NCBI GenBank assembly: GCA_022567015.1
Contig: JADFHR010000020.1
Span: 1 to 18,844 of the forward strand
Source: Pseudomonadota bacterium
GTDB taxonomy: Bacteria; Pseudomonadota; Alphaproteobacteria; Rhodospirillales; 2-02-FULL-58-16
Direction of reading: 5' to 3'
Length of the DNA: 18,844 nt
Within the stretch, counting starts at the first letter, position 1. Every line of letters starts with the position of its first letter. Positions 7,049 through 12,844 of the stretch are shown piece after piece. The notes under the pieces were generated by a model. That model searched no databases and was not told where the DNA came from. It saw nothing but the letters and a program-made list of their open reading frames with translations. Position numbers and translations under genes: made by a program.

Positions 7049-7462
7049 ATGGAACTGAATGATCGATTCATGCGCCTGATCGACGAGATCAAGCGGGACG
7101 AATACGAGCGAGGCTGGAACGACGCGGTCAAAAGTCTCGTCGCCGCTGCGCGCAAGGGCATCACCCCGCCGGACCATCGGCCGGACGCTGTGCCGACGCC
7201 GCCGACGCAAGAGGACGGCACCAGCGTCATCAACATGGTGCAGTCGGTCATCCAAGACAAGCCCGGCCTTCGGGGTGCTCAAATCGTTCGCTCCGTCGTC
7301 GCCAAGGTTCCCGGCTCCGACCGGAAGGCGATGGATCGCACGTGCCGTACTGCCCTCTCAAGGTTGAAGAAGCGCGGTCGGATAGAACAACGCAAAAAGA
7401 GGTGGTATCTGAAAAAGGAGGCGAAAATAGAAGCGCCAGCGGTTGGATCGCTGGCGCTCTGA
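7049..7462 (+). CDS. Small putative winged-helix DNA-binding protein of the mini-island
   Basis: I do not recognise a named family for this 137-residue protein. An N-terminal charged helix (MELNDRFMRLIDEIKRDEY, then ERGWNDAV) is followed by a Pro/Thr/Asp linker at about residues 45-60. The C-terminal part, with GLRGAQIVRSVV, a Arg/Lys-rich helix TCRTALSRLKKRG and RIEQRKKRWYL, fits a winged helix (recognition helix plus basic wing). A role in regulation or excision of the element is plausible but inferred. No clear ribosome site precedes the ATG at 7049; an in-frame ATG at 7070 is the alternative. Its TGA stop directly abuts the tRNA-like gene at 7463, and a 10 bp hairpin covers its last codons. 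Confidence 0.65.
   Translation: MELNDRFMRLIDEIKRDEYERGWNDAVKSLVAAARKGITPPDHRPDAVPTPPTQEDGTSVINMVQSVIQDKPGLRGAQIVRSVVAKVPGSDRKAMDRTCRTALSRLKKRGRIEQRKKRWYLKKEAKIEAPAVGSLAL
7432..7458 (+). other. Perfect hairpin at the 3' end of the small-protein gene
   Basis: AGCGCCAGCG (7432-7441) and its exact reverse complement (7449-7458) enclose a 7-base loop. It lies inside the last codons, two bases before the stop. No T-run follows, so read-through into the tRNA-like gene is likely. It may protect the mRNA end or guide processing. Confidence 0.6.
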
Positions 7463-7549
7463 GCCCGAGTGGCGGAATTAGGTAGACGCGGGGGAGTTGG
7501 ATTCCCTTGGCCCTCGGCGGTCGTGCAGGTTCGAGTCCTGTCTCGGGCA
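7463..7549 (+). tRNA. Leu-type class II tRNA with UGG (proline) anticodon
   Basis: The 87-base cloverleaf folds with perfect 7 bp acceptor pairing (GCCCGAG with CTCGGGC). The D-region GGCGGAATTAGGTAGACGC is characteristic of tRNA-Leu apart from one extra base, and the discriminator is A73. The T-arm is intact with TTCGAGT. The variable arm is long (GGCC paired with GGTC around a 6-base loop). The anticodon stem GGGGA/TCCCT pairs fully and leaves the loop GTTGGAT (7496-7502), so the anticodon is TGG at 7498-7500, which reads proline codons. G32 and T38 are unusual. CCA is not encoded, unlike the resident tRNA-Pro. LeuRS generally does not rely on the anticodon, so leucylation and miscoding would be possible, but this is inference. 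A decayed tRNA is the alternative. Confidence 0.7.
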
Positions 7550-7569
7550 TACTCCTAAAGGTAAGTTTT

Positions 7570-7655
7570 GCTCTTGTAGCTCAATTGGATAGAGCCCCCG
7601 GTTTCTATGGCTGGCCACCGCTGGGGAGATGTAGGTTCGAATCCTACCAAGAGCC
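7570..7655 (+). tRNA. Non-canonical tRNA-like gene, anticodon uncertain (CUA possible)
   Basis: The acceptor (GCTCTTG with CAAGAGC), D-stem (GCTC/GAGC with GG in the loop) and T-arm (GTAGG TTCGAAT CCTAC) are perfect, but the middle is about 12 bases longer than a class I tRNA. One fold has stem CCGGT (7598-7602) paired with GCTGG (7610-7614), with two G-T wobbles. This leaves loop TTCTATG, anticodon CTA (7605-7607), two bases between D-stem and anticodon stem, and a 16-base variable region. Another fold pairs CCCC with GGGG and CGGT with ACCG around a large loop, leaving no normal anticodon loop. The discriminator is C and CCA is not encoded. It follows the Leu-type gene by 20 bases, suggesting one transcript. 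Identity is undecided. Confidence 0.55.
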
Positions 7656-7941
7656 CCTAGCACGATCAACTATTTGTTTTTCATCGGATTTTCTGACTCA
7701 AAATCAATGGGTTACGAGTGGGCGGTAGGTTAGGCGCTTGCCGCCCGCCGCTTGGATTGCTTTCGCCGTCCGTTCGCCGTCAGTCAGTTTCCGAGTTTTC
7801 CACCTAAACTCAAAGTCGGCTAGATAGCATCGCCCTTAATTTGGGACTTTGCGCCCCAATTGCGCCCCAATTCGCTCTTTGTTCTTTTTGTCGGATTGTT
7901 TGTCGAAAATGAAATATACTTGTAGAAACAGAGAGTTAGAA
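7656..7941. other. Non-coding right end of the mini-island
   Basis: No gene is seen between the second tRNA-like gene and tRNA-Pro. The stretch is comparatively AT-rich. TAATTTGGGAC occurs at 7837-7847 and the direct repeat described at 7851-7872 lies 70 bases from the tRNA-Pro att site. Confidence 0.5.
7851..7872 (+). repeat. Tandem direct repeat GCGCCCCAATT x2
   Basis: Two exact 11-base copies (7851-7861 and 7862-7872) lie side by side. Spacing of one helical turn and position close to the att core fit recombinase or directionality-factor binding, which is inferred. Confidence 0.6.
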
Positions 7942-8018
7942 TGGTCGGAGTGAGAGGATTCGAACCTCCGGCCCCCGCCTCCCGAAGACGGTGCTCTACC
8001 AGGCTGAGCTACACTCCG
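7942..8018 (-). tRNA. tRNA-Pro (CGG)
   Basis: The 77-base tRNA starts with C1 as usual for tRNA-Pro and has acceptor pairing CGGAGTG with CACTCCG. It has a normal D-arm, anticodon stem CCGTC/GGCGG, loop TTCGGGA with anticodon CGG, a normal T-arm with TTCGAAT, A73 and an encoded CCA. It lies downstream of ispB on the same strand with its own promoter at 8052-8080. Its 3' half (7942-7989) is the attachment site used by the two islands to its left. Integration restored the full tRNA, so it should remain functional. Confidence 0.95.
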
Positions 8019-8051
8019 ACCGGTCTTCGCATGGCTCCGATGCGAGGCGCG

Positions 8052-8080
8052 TTTATAGCGCCGCCGGGCGGAAACGACAA
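8052..8080 (-). promoter_or_regulatory. Promoter of tRNA-Pro
   Basis: Read on the minus strand, TTGTCG (8075-8080) and TATAAA (8052-8057) are separated by exactly 17 bases. The -10 box lies about 34 bases before the tRNA 5' end. This is among the clearest sigma70-type promoters in the window. Confidence 0.7.
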
Positions 8081-8107
8081 GGTGATGCGTGGGATCGGCC
8101 GCGCCCG

Positions 8108-8122
8108 GGGGCCGTCGGCCCC
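8108..8122 (-). terminator. GC hairpin after ispB
   Basis: GGGGCC and GGCCCC pair around a 3-base loop, four bases past the ispB stop codon. There is no T-run, so terminator function is only probable. Confidence 0.4.
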
Positions 8123-8126
8123 GGCC

Positions 8127-9137
8127 TCAATACGTGCGCTCGATGCAGAAGTCGATGATCTCGACCAGGGCGCTTTTCTCGGGGCCGTCGGCGAAGATGC
8201 CGAGGCCGTCCCGCGCGATGGCCCCGTAATGGCGGGCGCGCTCCACGGTGTCGGCCAGCGCCTTGTGCTTTTCCATCAGGTCCACGGCCCGCTCCAGGTC
8301 GCCCTGGCGCTGATCCAGGGTCTCCAGGGTGCGCCGCCAGAAGGCGCGTTCCGCCTCGTCGCCCCGGCGGAAGGCGAGGATCACCGGAAGGGTGATCTTG
8401 CCTTCGCGGAAATCGTCGCCGACGGTCTTGCCCAGGGCTATCTGCTTGGCCGAATAGTCGAGCACGTCGTCGGTAAGCTGGAAGGCGATGCCCAGGTTCA
8501 TGCCGAAGGTCTCGAGGGCGTCCTCTTCCACCTTGGGGCGGGCGGCGATGATGGCGCCGATGCGGCACGCCGCGGCAAACAACTGCGCCGTCTTCGCCTT
8601 GATCACTTCCTGGTACTGGGTCTCGCCGGTCTCGGTGTCGTTCTGGGTGGTCAACTGCAACACCTCGCCCTCGGCGATCAGGGACGAGGCCCTGGACAGG
8701 ATCGAGAGAACGGAAAGGGAGCCGTCCTCAACCATCAGCTCGAAGGAGCGGCTGAGCAGGAAGTCGCCGACCAGCACGCTGGCCTTGTTGCCCCACACCG
8801 CGTTGGCCGACGCCAGCCCCCGGCGCAGGTCGCTTTCATCGACCACGTCGTCGTGCAGCAGGGTCGCCGTGTGGATGAACTCGACGCTGGCGGCAAGGGC
8901 GATGTGGCGGCGCCCCGCATAGCCGCACATGCGCGCCGAGGCCAGGGTCAGCAGCGGGCGCAGACGCTTGCCGCCGGCGGCCACGATGTGTCCCGCCAGT
9001 TGTGGGATCATGGCCACCGGAGAATGCATGCGCTGGACGATGAGCTGGTTGACCGCCCGCATGTCGTCGGCGACCAGGGCCGTGAGGGGCGCCAGCGACG
9101 GTGACCGTTCGCCTTCCAGGCTTACGACGACGCCCAC
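8127..9137 (-). CDS. ispB: Long-chain polyprenyl diphosphate synthase (octaprenyl/decaprenyl type)
   Basis: The 336-residue trans-prenyltransferase adds isopentenyl diphosphate units to make the isoprenoid tail of ubiquinone in the cytoplasm. The signatures are GGKRLRPLL (about residues 55-63), the first Asp-rich motif LLHDDVVDESDLRRG (DDVVD at 96-100), and the second Asp-rich motif FQLTDDVLDYSA (DDVLD at 223-227). The residues before the first motif (EFIHTATLL) are small enough to fit a long-chain enzyme. Length is normal for the family. The start is GTG at 9135-9137, supported by GGGAGGAT about 9 bases upstream. It is divergent from the DUF2007 gene and followed on the same strand by tRNA-Pro. 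Product length (C40 or C50) cannot be read from the sequence; in alphaproteobacteria it is often C50. Confidence 0.92.
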   Translation of the reverse strand: MGVVVSLEGERSPSLAPLTALVADDMRAVNQLIVQRMHSPVAMIPQLAGHIVAAGGKRLRPLLTLASARMCGYAGRRHIALAASVEFIHTATLLHDDVVDESDLRRGLASANAVWGNKASVLVGDFLLSRSFELMVEDGSLSVLSILSRASSLIAEGEVLQLTTQNDTETGETQYQEVIKAKTAQLFAAACRIGAIIAARPKVEEDALETFGMNLGIAFQLTDDVLDYSAKQIALGKTVGDDFREGKITLPVILAFRRGDEAERAFWRRTLETLDQRQGDLERAVDLMEKHKALADTVERARHYGAIARDGLGIFADGPEKSALVEIIDFCIERTY

Positions 9138-9234
9138 GGTCGGTTATCCTCCCTGTTCGATGCCCGGCTTGACGCCGTGCGCAACAGTCTGGAGCATAAG
9201 ACGGGACCCGGCAACCGGTAAAACGCCGGCCCAA

Positions 9235-9266
9235 CGGAGCGCCGCGGCAGGCGGCGCGGCGCTCCG
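9235..9266. other. Long GC stem-loop between divergent genes
   Basis: A perfect 11 bp inverted repeat (9235-9245 with 9256-9266) encloses a 10-base loop, 44 bases before the DUF2007 start and 98 bases from the ispB start. It could be an operator for both genes or a leader structure of the plus-strand transcript. Confidence 0.35.
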
Positions 9267-9310
9267 GCAAAGGCGCGCGCGGACATGAATGGTAAACCGA
9301 TGGTGACGCC

Positions 9311-9535
9311 ATGGTGGAGTTGATACGGACCAACGATCCGGTCCTGCTGTCGTGGCTGACGGCGGCGCTCCGCGGCGAGGATATCGAGGCCATCGTCCTC
9401 GACACCCACACCAGCGTCATGGAGGGCAGCATCTCCGCCATCCCGCGCCGGATCATGGTTCTCGACAGGGATCTTCGGCGGGCCAGGCGGGTGCTGGCCG
9501 AGGCCGACAGAATCGGCGGCGGGGACCGCGCGTGA
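9311..9535 (+). CDS. DUF2007 family protein (putative signal-transducing protein)
   Basis: This small 74-residue soluble protein has the DUF2007 pattern: MVELIRTNDPVLLSWLTAAL, then GEDIEAIVLD, then a C-terminal helix RRARRVLAEAD. The family has a ferredoxin-like fold related to the GlnB superfamily, and its biochemical role is not established. The ATG at 9311 fits the family's N-terminus; another ATG shortly upstream (9301) is in a different frame. Its stop overlaps the GTG start of the methyltransferase gene (GTGA at 9532-9535), so the two are translationally coupled. Confidence 0.85.
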   Translation: MVELIRTNDPVLLSWLTAALRGEDIEAIVLDTHTSVMEGSISAIPRRIMVLDRDLRRARRVLAEADRIGGGDRA

Positions 9536-10323
9536 GCGCGGACAGGGCGGACGCGCAACGCCCAGCCGCGGCGCCCGCCGTCGCCGAGGACGCGCTGCTC
9601 GGCGGACGGGTGCGCCTCGTCCAGCCGGCGGAAGGCTACCGGGCGGCCATCGATCCGGTCTTCCTCGCCGCCGCCGTTCCCGCCGCCGCCGGCGAGGCGG
9701 TCCTCGACGTCGGCGCCGGCGCCGGCGCCGCCGCGCTGTGTCTGGCGGCGCGCGTGGCCGACGTGCGCGTTTGCGGCGTCGAGGTCGCCCCCGATCTGGT
9801 GCGCCTTGCCGTCGGCAACGCCGGGCTCAACGGCCTCGCCGGCCGGGTGGAGTTCATGGCCGGGGACCTGTTGCGGCCCCCGGCGCGGCTGGCCGCGGGG
9901 ACCTTCGACCATGTCATGGCCAACCCCCCGTATCTGCCGGCGGGCCGCGGCCGTCCGCCCGCCGATGCCGCCAGGAGGGCGGCCCGGGTCGAGGGCGCGG
10001 CGGGACTCGAGGACTGGCTCCGGTTCTGCGTGGCGATGGTCCGGCCCAAGGGCAGCGTGACGCTCATCCACCGCGCCGACCGCCTGGACGCGGTGTTGGC
10101 GGCGCTCAGGGAGCGGGCGGGCGAGATCGTCGTCTTTCCCCTGTGGCCGGGTCCGGCCCGGGGTGCGGACGCGGCGCCGGCCAAACGGGTCATCGTGCGG
10201 GCGCGCAAGGGGGTGGCCGCGCCGCTCCGTCTGGCGCCCGGCCTGGTGCTGCATGAGGCGGGCGGCGCCTTCACGCCCGAGGCCGAGGCGGTGCTGCGGC
10301 ACGCCGGGGGGCTAAGGCTGTAG
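9532..10323 (+). CDS. TrmN6-like tRNA1(Val) adenine-N6 methyltransferase family protein
   Basis: The 263-residue class I SAM-dependent methyltransferase belongs to the TrmN6/YfiC group (COG4123 type). That group methylates N6 of A37 in tRNA1(Val). The sequence shows EDALLGGRVRLVQPAEGYR, where these enzymes begin, then AIDPVFLAAAVP. The SAM-binding motif I VLDVGAGAGAAAL follows (about residues 57-69), then VCGVEVAPDL and the catalytic NPPYL at 131-135, which marks amino-group methylation. The C-terminus KRVIVRARKG is also typical. The start GTG 9532 overlaps the DUF2007 stop and gives a normal length. The substrate is inferred from family only. Ala-rich composition reflects the high GC. Confidence 0.85.
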   Translation: MSADRADAQRPAAAPAVAEDALLGGRVRLVQPAEGYRAAIDPVFLAAAVPAAAGEAVLDVGAGAGAAALCLAARVADVRVCGVEVAPDLVRLAVGNAGLNGLAGRVEFMAGDLLRPPARLAAGTFDHVMANPPYLPAGRGRPPADAARRAARVEGAAGLEDWLRFCVAMVRPKGSVTLIHRADRLDAVLAALRERAGEIVVFPLWPGPARGADAAPAKRVIVRARKGVAAPLRLAPGLVLHEAGGAFTPEAEAVLRHAGGLRL

Positions 10324-10334
10324 GGATGGGTGCC

Positions 10335-10367
10335 TTGACGTTTGGCGAACGGGGCGCGATGTATAAA
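10335..10367 (+). promoter_or_regulatory. Possible promoter before the coiled-coil membrane protein
   Basis: TTGACG (10335-10340) is followed by GATGTATAAA at 10358-10367. A 17-base spacer reaches GATGTA, and TATAAA is 21 bases away. The -35 box is good and the -10 assignment is ambiguous. Confidence 0.35.
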
Positions 10368-10423
10368 GGGGGGGGGAGGAGAGCGCGAAACCCGTGTAAT
10401 CGCCGCGTGCGAGGGAGCACGTT

Positions 10424-10972
10424 ATGACTGGAGTCACATCGTTGTTCGTCGCCGTGGGTGTGGGTGTCGCTGTCGTTATTGCCTTTTTTCTGATCTATTA
10501 CCTTGGGTCCATCGTCAACACCGTCTACGGATTGAAGGTCGACATGAGCCGCGAGTTGGACGGCAAGATCGAAGATATGTGGCAGCATGTGGAACAGGAG
10601 GTCTCCAGGCGCGCCGACTGGGTGCGCGCCGAAAACGAGGACGCGGGGAGGCGACTGAAAGAGGAAGTCGCGGCGGAGAACTTCGAGTACCGCAAGCAGG
10701 TGCAGAACACCCTGGCGGAAATCGCCAAGGAACTGCGCGGCCTGCGCGCACAGGCCGCCTTGCACGGGCAGGGCGCGGTGCGGGGCGGCGGACAGGGTGC
10801 GCCCGCAAAAGCGAAGGCCGGCAGGGCACCGGCAACGGTCGAGGCGCCCGCAACGCGTCCACTGGCGGCCGCCGGCCCGGTGCCGGCGGCAAGCCCCAAG
10901 GCGGGAGAGGAACCCGCCGAGGCACCGGACGGGGATCCGTTGAGGGCGGTGCCGGCGGGCAAGCGGGCCTGA
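10424..10972 (+). CDS. Membrane-anchored coiled-coil protein of unknown function
   Basis: I do not recognise the family of this 182-residue protein. One N-terminal transmembrane helix (about residues 5-33, VAVGVGVAVVIAFFLIYYLG) is followed by a charged helical stretch at about 40-110 that should form a coiled coil (SRELDGKIEDMWQHVEQEV and RRLKEEVAAENFEYRKQVQ). The rest is a low-complexity Ala/Pro/Gly tail from about 115 to the end. The layout suggests a membrane-tethered scaffold. The start has a good GAGGGAG site. It ends 61 bases before the S49 peptidase gene and is probably co-transcribed with it, so a link to membrane protein quality control is possible. Confidence 0.8.
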   Translation: MTGVTSLFVAVGVGVAVVIAFFLIYYLGSIVNTVYGLKVDMSRELDGKIEDMWQHVEQEVSRRADWVRAENEDAGRRLKEEVAAENFEYRKQVQNTLAEIAKELRGLRAQAALHGQGAVRGGGQGAPAKAKAGRAPATVEAPATRPLAAAGPVPAASPKAGEEPAEAPDGDPLRAVPAGKRA

Positions 10973-11033
10973 GGCGCCGGGCGGCCGGGTCGCGTGCCCG
11001 CCGTCCAACGGGAAGGGAGGAGAGCGTATCGGG

Positions 11034-11915
11034 ATGGCCTCTCCCGGATTCAACATTGGCAGGCTGAGGGCGCTCGTGCCGATCAAGCGGTTTCGCGACC
11101 CGCCGCCGACGGTGGCTGTCCTGCGCCTGGCCGGAATCCTCGGGCAACTGGGGCCCGTGCGCCGGGGGCTGACCCTTGCCGGACTGGCCCGTTTCATCGA
11201 GCACGCCTTCGCCATGCGCCACCTCAAAGCGGTGGCCCTGGCCATCAACTCGCCCGGCGGCTCGCCGGTACAGGCGGCCCTCATCGCCCGGCGCATCCGG
11301 GCGCTCGCCGAGGAGAAGGGGGTGCCGGTCTATGCCTTCGCCGAGGACGTGGCCGCCTCGGGCGGCTACTGGCTGGCGTTGGCCGGCGACGAGATCTATG
11401 CCGAAGAGAACTCCATCATCGGCTCCATCGGCGTCGTCAGCGCCGGATTCGGATTTACCGGCCTGCTCAAGCGTATCGGCGTAGAGCGCCGCCTGCACAC
11501 GGCGGGTGAGCACAAGGCCATGCTCGATCCCTTCCTGCAGGAGAGGGCGGACGACGTGGAGCGCCTGAAAACCATCCAGCGCGACATCCACGAAAGCTTC
11601 GAACGCATCGTCCGCGAACGCCGGGGCGCCAAGCTGGCGGCGCCGGAAAAGGAGCTGTTCAGCGGCGAGTTCTGGACCGGGCGCCGGGCCCTGGAGCTGG
11701 GGTTGATCGACGGCATCGGGGACATGCGCACGATTATGCGCGAACGCTTCGGCGAGCGGGTCAAACTACGCCTGGTCGGTGACGGGCGCCGCTGGTGGCG
11801 CGGGCGTTTCGGCTTGACGGGCGGCTGGCGCGAGCCCGCGGACGCCGGCGACTGGGTGGCGGGCGCCCTGGCCACGGTGGAGGAAAGGCTGCTGTGGGGA
11901 CGCTTCGGGCTATGA
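11034..11915 (+). CDS. S49 family serine peptidase (SppA/SohB-like)
   Basis: The 293-residue protease belongs to the signal-peptide-peptidase A family, which cuts remnant signal peptides and membrane protein fragments. It carries the family blocks LKAVALAINSPGGSPVQAAL, VYAFAEDVAASGGYWLALA with nucleophile Ser109, and NSIIGSIGVVSAGFGF. The general base is Lys161 in GEHKAMLDPF. The Ser-Lys spacing of 52 residues equals that of Bacillus subtilis SppA as I recall it (S147/K199). The C-terminal ERFGERVKLRLVG is also familiar. There is no clear N-terminal transmembrane anchor, so it may bind the membrane by other means or act in the cytoplasm. The start follows a GGGAGGAGAG site. Its stop overlaps the stop of the convergent AT-rich gene by a few bases. 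Confidence 0.92.
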   Translation: MASPGFNIGRLRALVPIKRFRDPPPTVAVLRLAGILGQLGPVRRGLTLAGLARFIEHAFAMRHLKAVALAINSPGGSPVQAALIARRIRALAEEKGVPVYAFAEDVAASGGYWLALAGDEIYAEENSIIGSIGVVSAGFGFTGLLKRIGVERRLHTAGEHKAMLDPFLQERADDVERLKTIQRDIHESFERIVRERRGAKLAAPEKELFSGEFWTGRRALELGLIDGIGDMRTIMRERFGERVKLRLVGDGRRWWRGRFGLTGGWREPADAGDWVAGALATVEERLLWGRFGL

Positions 11916-12368
11916 GAAAAGAAAAGAGCTCAACGAATATAAAAACGCTGATACAAAAATTAGGTAAGTGATGATTTGAATGGCGGAAAACACCCTCCGG
12001 TAACTAAGAACTCCAGGAGGTTTTGTTTCTGCTTTTTCAACGAGTTTAAAATTATCATCACCGAATTTGGTAGCGATGAATTCTTGTTGGGGGGCGAGAC
12101 AGGTCTCCGCAATTTTTATAAGTTGACTGGTTCGCTTATCCAAAGCGTTGAACAAATAGGAAATGGCAATCCCCAAGATCGGAAAGGCCATTTCACCAAA
12201 AAAGATAGTCTCCTTAACGGAACCTACGTATCCCGCAAAGGAAATTCCAACCATCACCAAATAAAATCGAAAAAGCAGCAAGCGTTGGTTGGCGTGAAGC
12301 TCAAACCAATGCCATGCATGCTCCAGCGCAAGTCTGCGAAATTCAATGTCTTCGGAATTGTTAGTCAT
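11910..12368 (-). CDS. AT-rich small membrane protein of unknown function
   Basis: The 152-residue protein has a charged N-terminal helix rich in aromatic residues (FRRLALEHAWHWFELHANQR). Two adjacent transmembrane helices (about 29-46 and 60-77) follow, then a cytoplasmic-looking middle (CLAPQQEFIATKFG). A final helix lies at about 130-150 (IQIITYLIFVSAFLYSL). The AWxWFxxHAxQR opening recalls uncharacterised bacterial membrane proteins of scattered distribution, but I cannot name the family. Base composition is very different from the neighbours: 19 of 60 bases are G or C in 12001-12060. TATAAT occurs on its strand at 12410-12415. All this suggests recent acquisition. It is tail to tail with the S49 peptidase gene. 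Confidence 0.8.
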   Translation of the reverse strand: MTNNSEDIEFRRLALEHAWHWFELHANQRLLLFRFYLVMVGISFAGYVGSVKETIFFGEMAFPILGIAISYLFNALDKRTSQLIKIAETCLAPQQEFIATKFGDDNFKLVEKAETKPPGVLSYRRVFSAIQIITYLIFVSAFLYSLSSFLFS

Positions 12369-12409
12369 TGTTCACGTGCGTCAATTTCTTAGGAAAATCG
12401 TAATCAAGA

Positions 12410-12415
12410 ATTATA
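12410..12415 (-). promoter_or_regulatory. Candidate -10 box of the AT-rich membrane-protein gene
   Basis: A perfect TATAAT on the minus strand lies 41 bases before the start codon. No well-spaced -35 box is obvious (TTCCAA would be 19 bases away). Confidence 0.4.
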
Positions 12416-12489
12416 TTCGCATATATCAAGGAATTTGGAAGTCCTTACCGCCTTGACCCGGCATCGAGCCGCCCTCTACAAAGGCCCCC

Positions 12490-12768
12490 ATGTTCGGGTT
12501 CAGCCTCACCAAGATTCTGTTCACCGTGGCGGTCATCATTATCGTCTGGCAGGGCTACAAGTGGCTGGGGCGCATGCAGACGCGGCGCGACGCCATCGCC
12601 AGGGAAGGCGCGCGCGGGAAAGGCCGCGGCGGGCGGGCCACAGCCCCCGCTGCGGCCTCCTCTTCCGCGGAGTTCGAAGAGATGGTGGAATGTCCGGTCT
12701 GCGGGGACTTCGTGCCGGCCCGGGGCGCCGTGTCCTGCGGGCGCGGGGAGTGCCCCTATCGGGGATGA
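12490..12768 (+). CDS. Small membrane protein with C-terminal zinc-ribbon cysteines (PP0621-like)
   Basis: This 92-residue protein has an N-terminal transmembrane helix (about residues 5-23, LTKILFTVAVIIIVWQGYK), a basic low-complexity linker, and a C-terminal four-cysteine cluster CPVCGDFVP followed by CGRGECPYRG, which should bind zinc. This layout matches small membrane-anchored zinc-ribbon proteins annotated PP0621-like in proteobacteria; their function is unknown. AAAGG lies just before the ATG, and TTGACC with TCTACA (12453-12480, 16-base spacer) may be its promoter. It precedes glyQ by about 76 bases on the same strand, a linkage seen in related genomes as I recall. Confidence 0.75.
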   Translation: MFGFSLTKILFTVAVIIIVWQGYKWLGRMQTRRDAIAREGARGKGRGGRATAPAAASSSAEFEEMVECPVCGDFVPARGAVSCGRGECPYRG

Positions 12769-12844
12769 CGGTGCGGTCTTCTTGACCGGTCTTTGGGCGG
12801 ACAGTATCGTCCGCTGCACGCAACAAACCGGGTGTCTTTGCGCC

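Larger units (their letters stand above)
6492..7941. mobile_element. tRNA-Pro-integrated mini-island, right unit (no integrase; protein plus two tRNA-like genes)
   Basis: This 1.45 kb unit lies between att copy 2 and the intact tRNA-Pro. It contains no recombinase gene. The cargo is one small putative DNA-binding protein and two tRNA-like genes. Related short motifs (GCGCCCCAAT and TAATTTGGG) occur inside both ends, at 6624-6724 and 7837-7872, and could be recombinase arm sites. The arrangement resembles a cis-mobilisable element moved by an integrase supplied in trans and stacked onto an older island. Limits and mechanism are inferred. Confidence 0.6.

Noticed and set aside
6787..7062. A 91-codon frame with hydrophobic stretches before the winged-helix-like gene
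   Set aside because: It has no ribosome site, overlaps a hairpin and the next gene start, and its hydrophobicity can come from T-rich DNA. A small membrane peptide is not excluded but is unsupported.
7941..9104. A 387-codon plus-strand frame over tRNA-Pro and ispB
   Set aside because: It starts inside the antisense of a tRNA and is the shadow of ispB.
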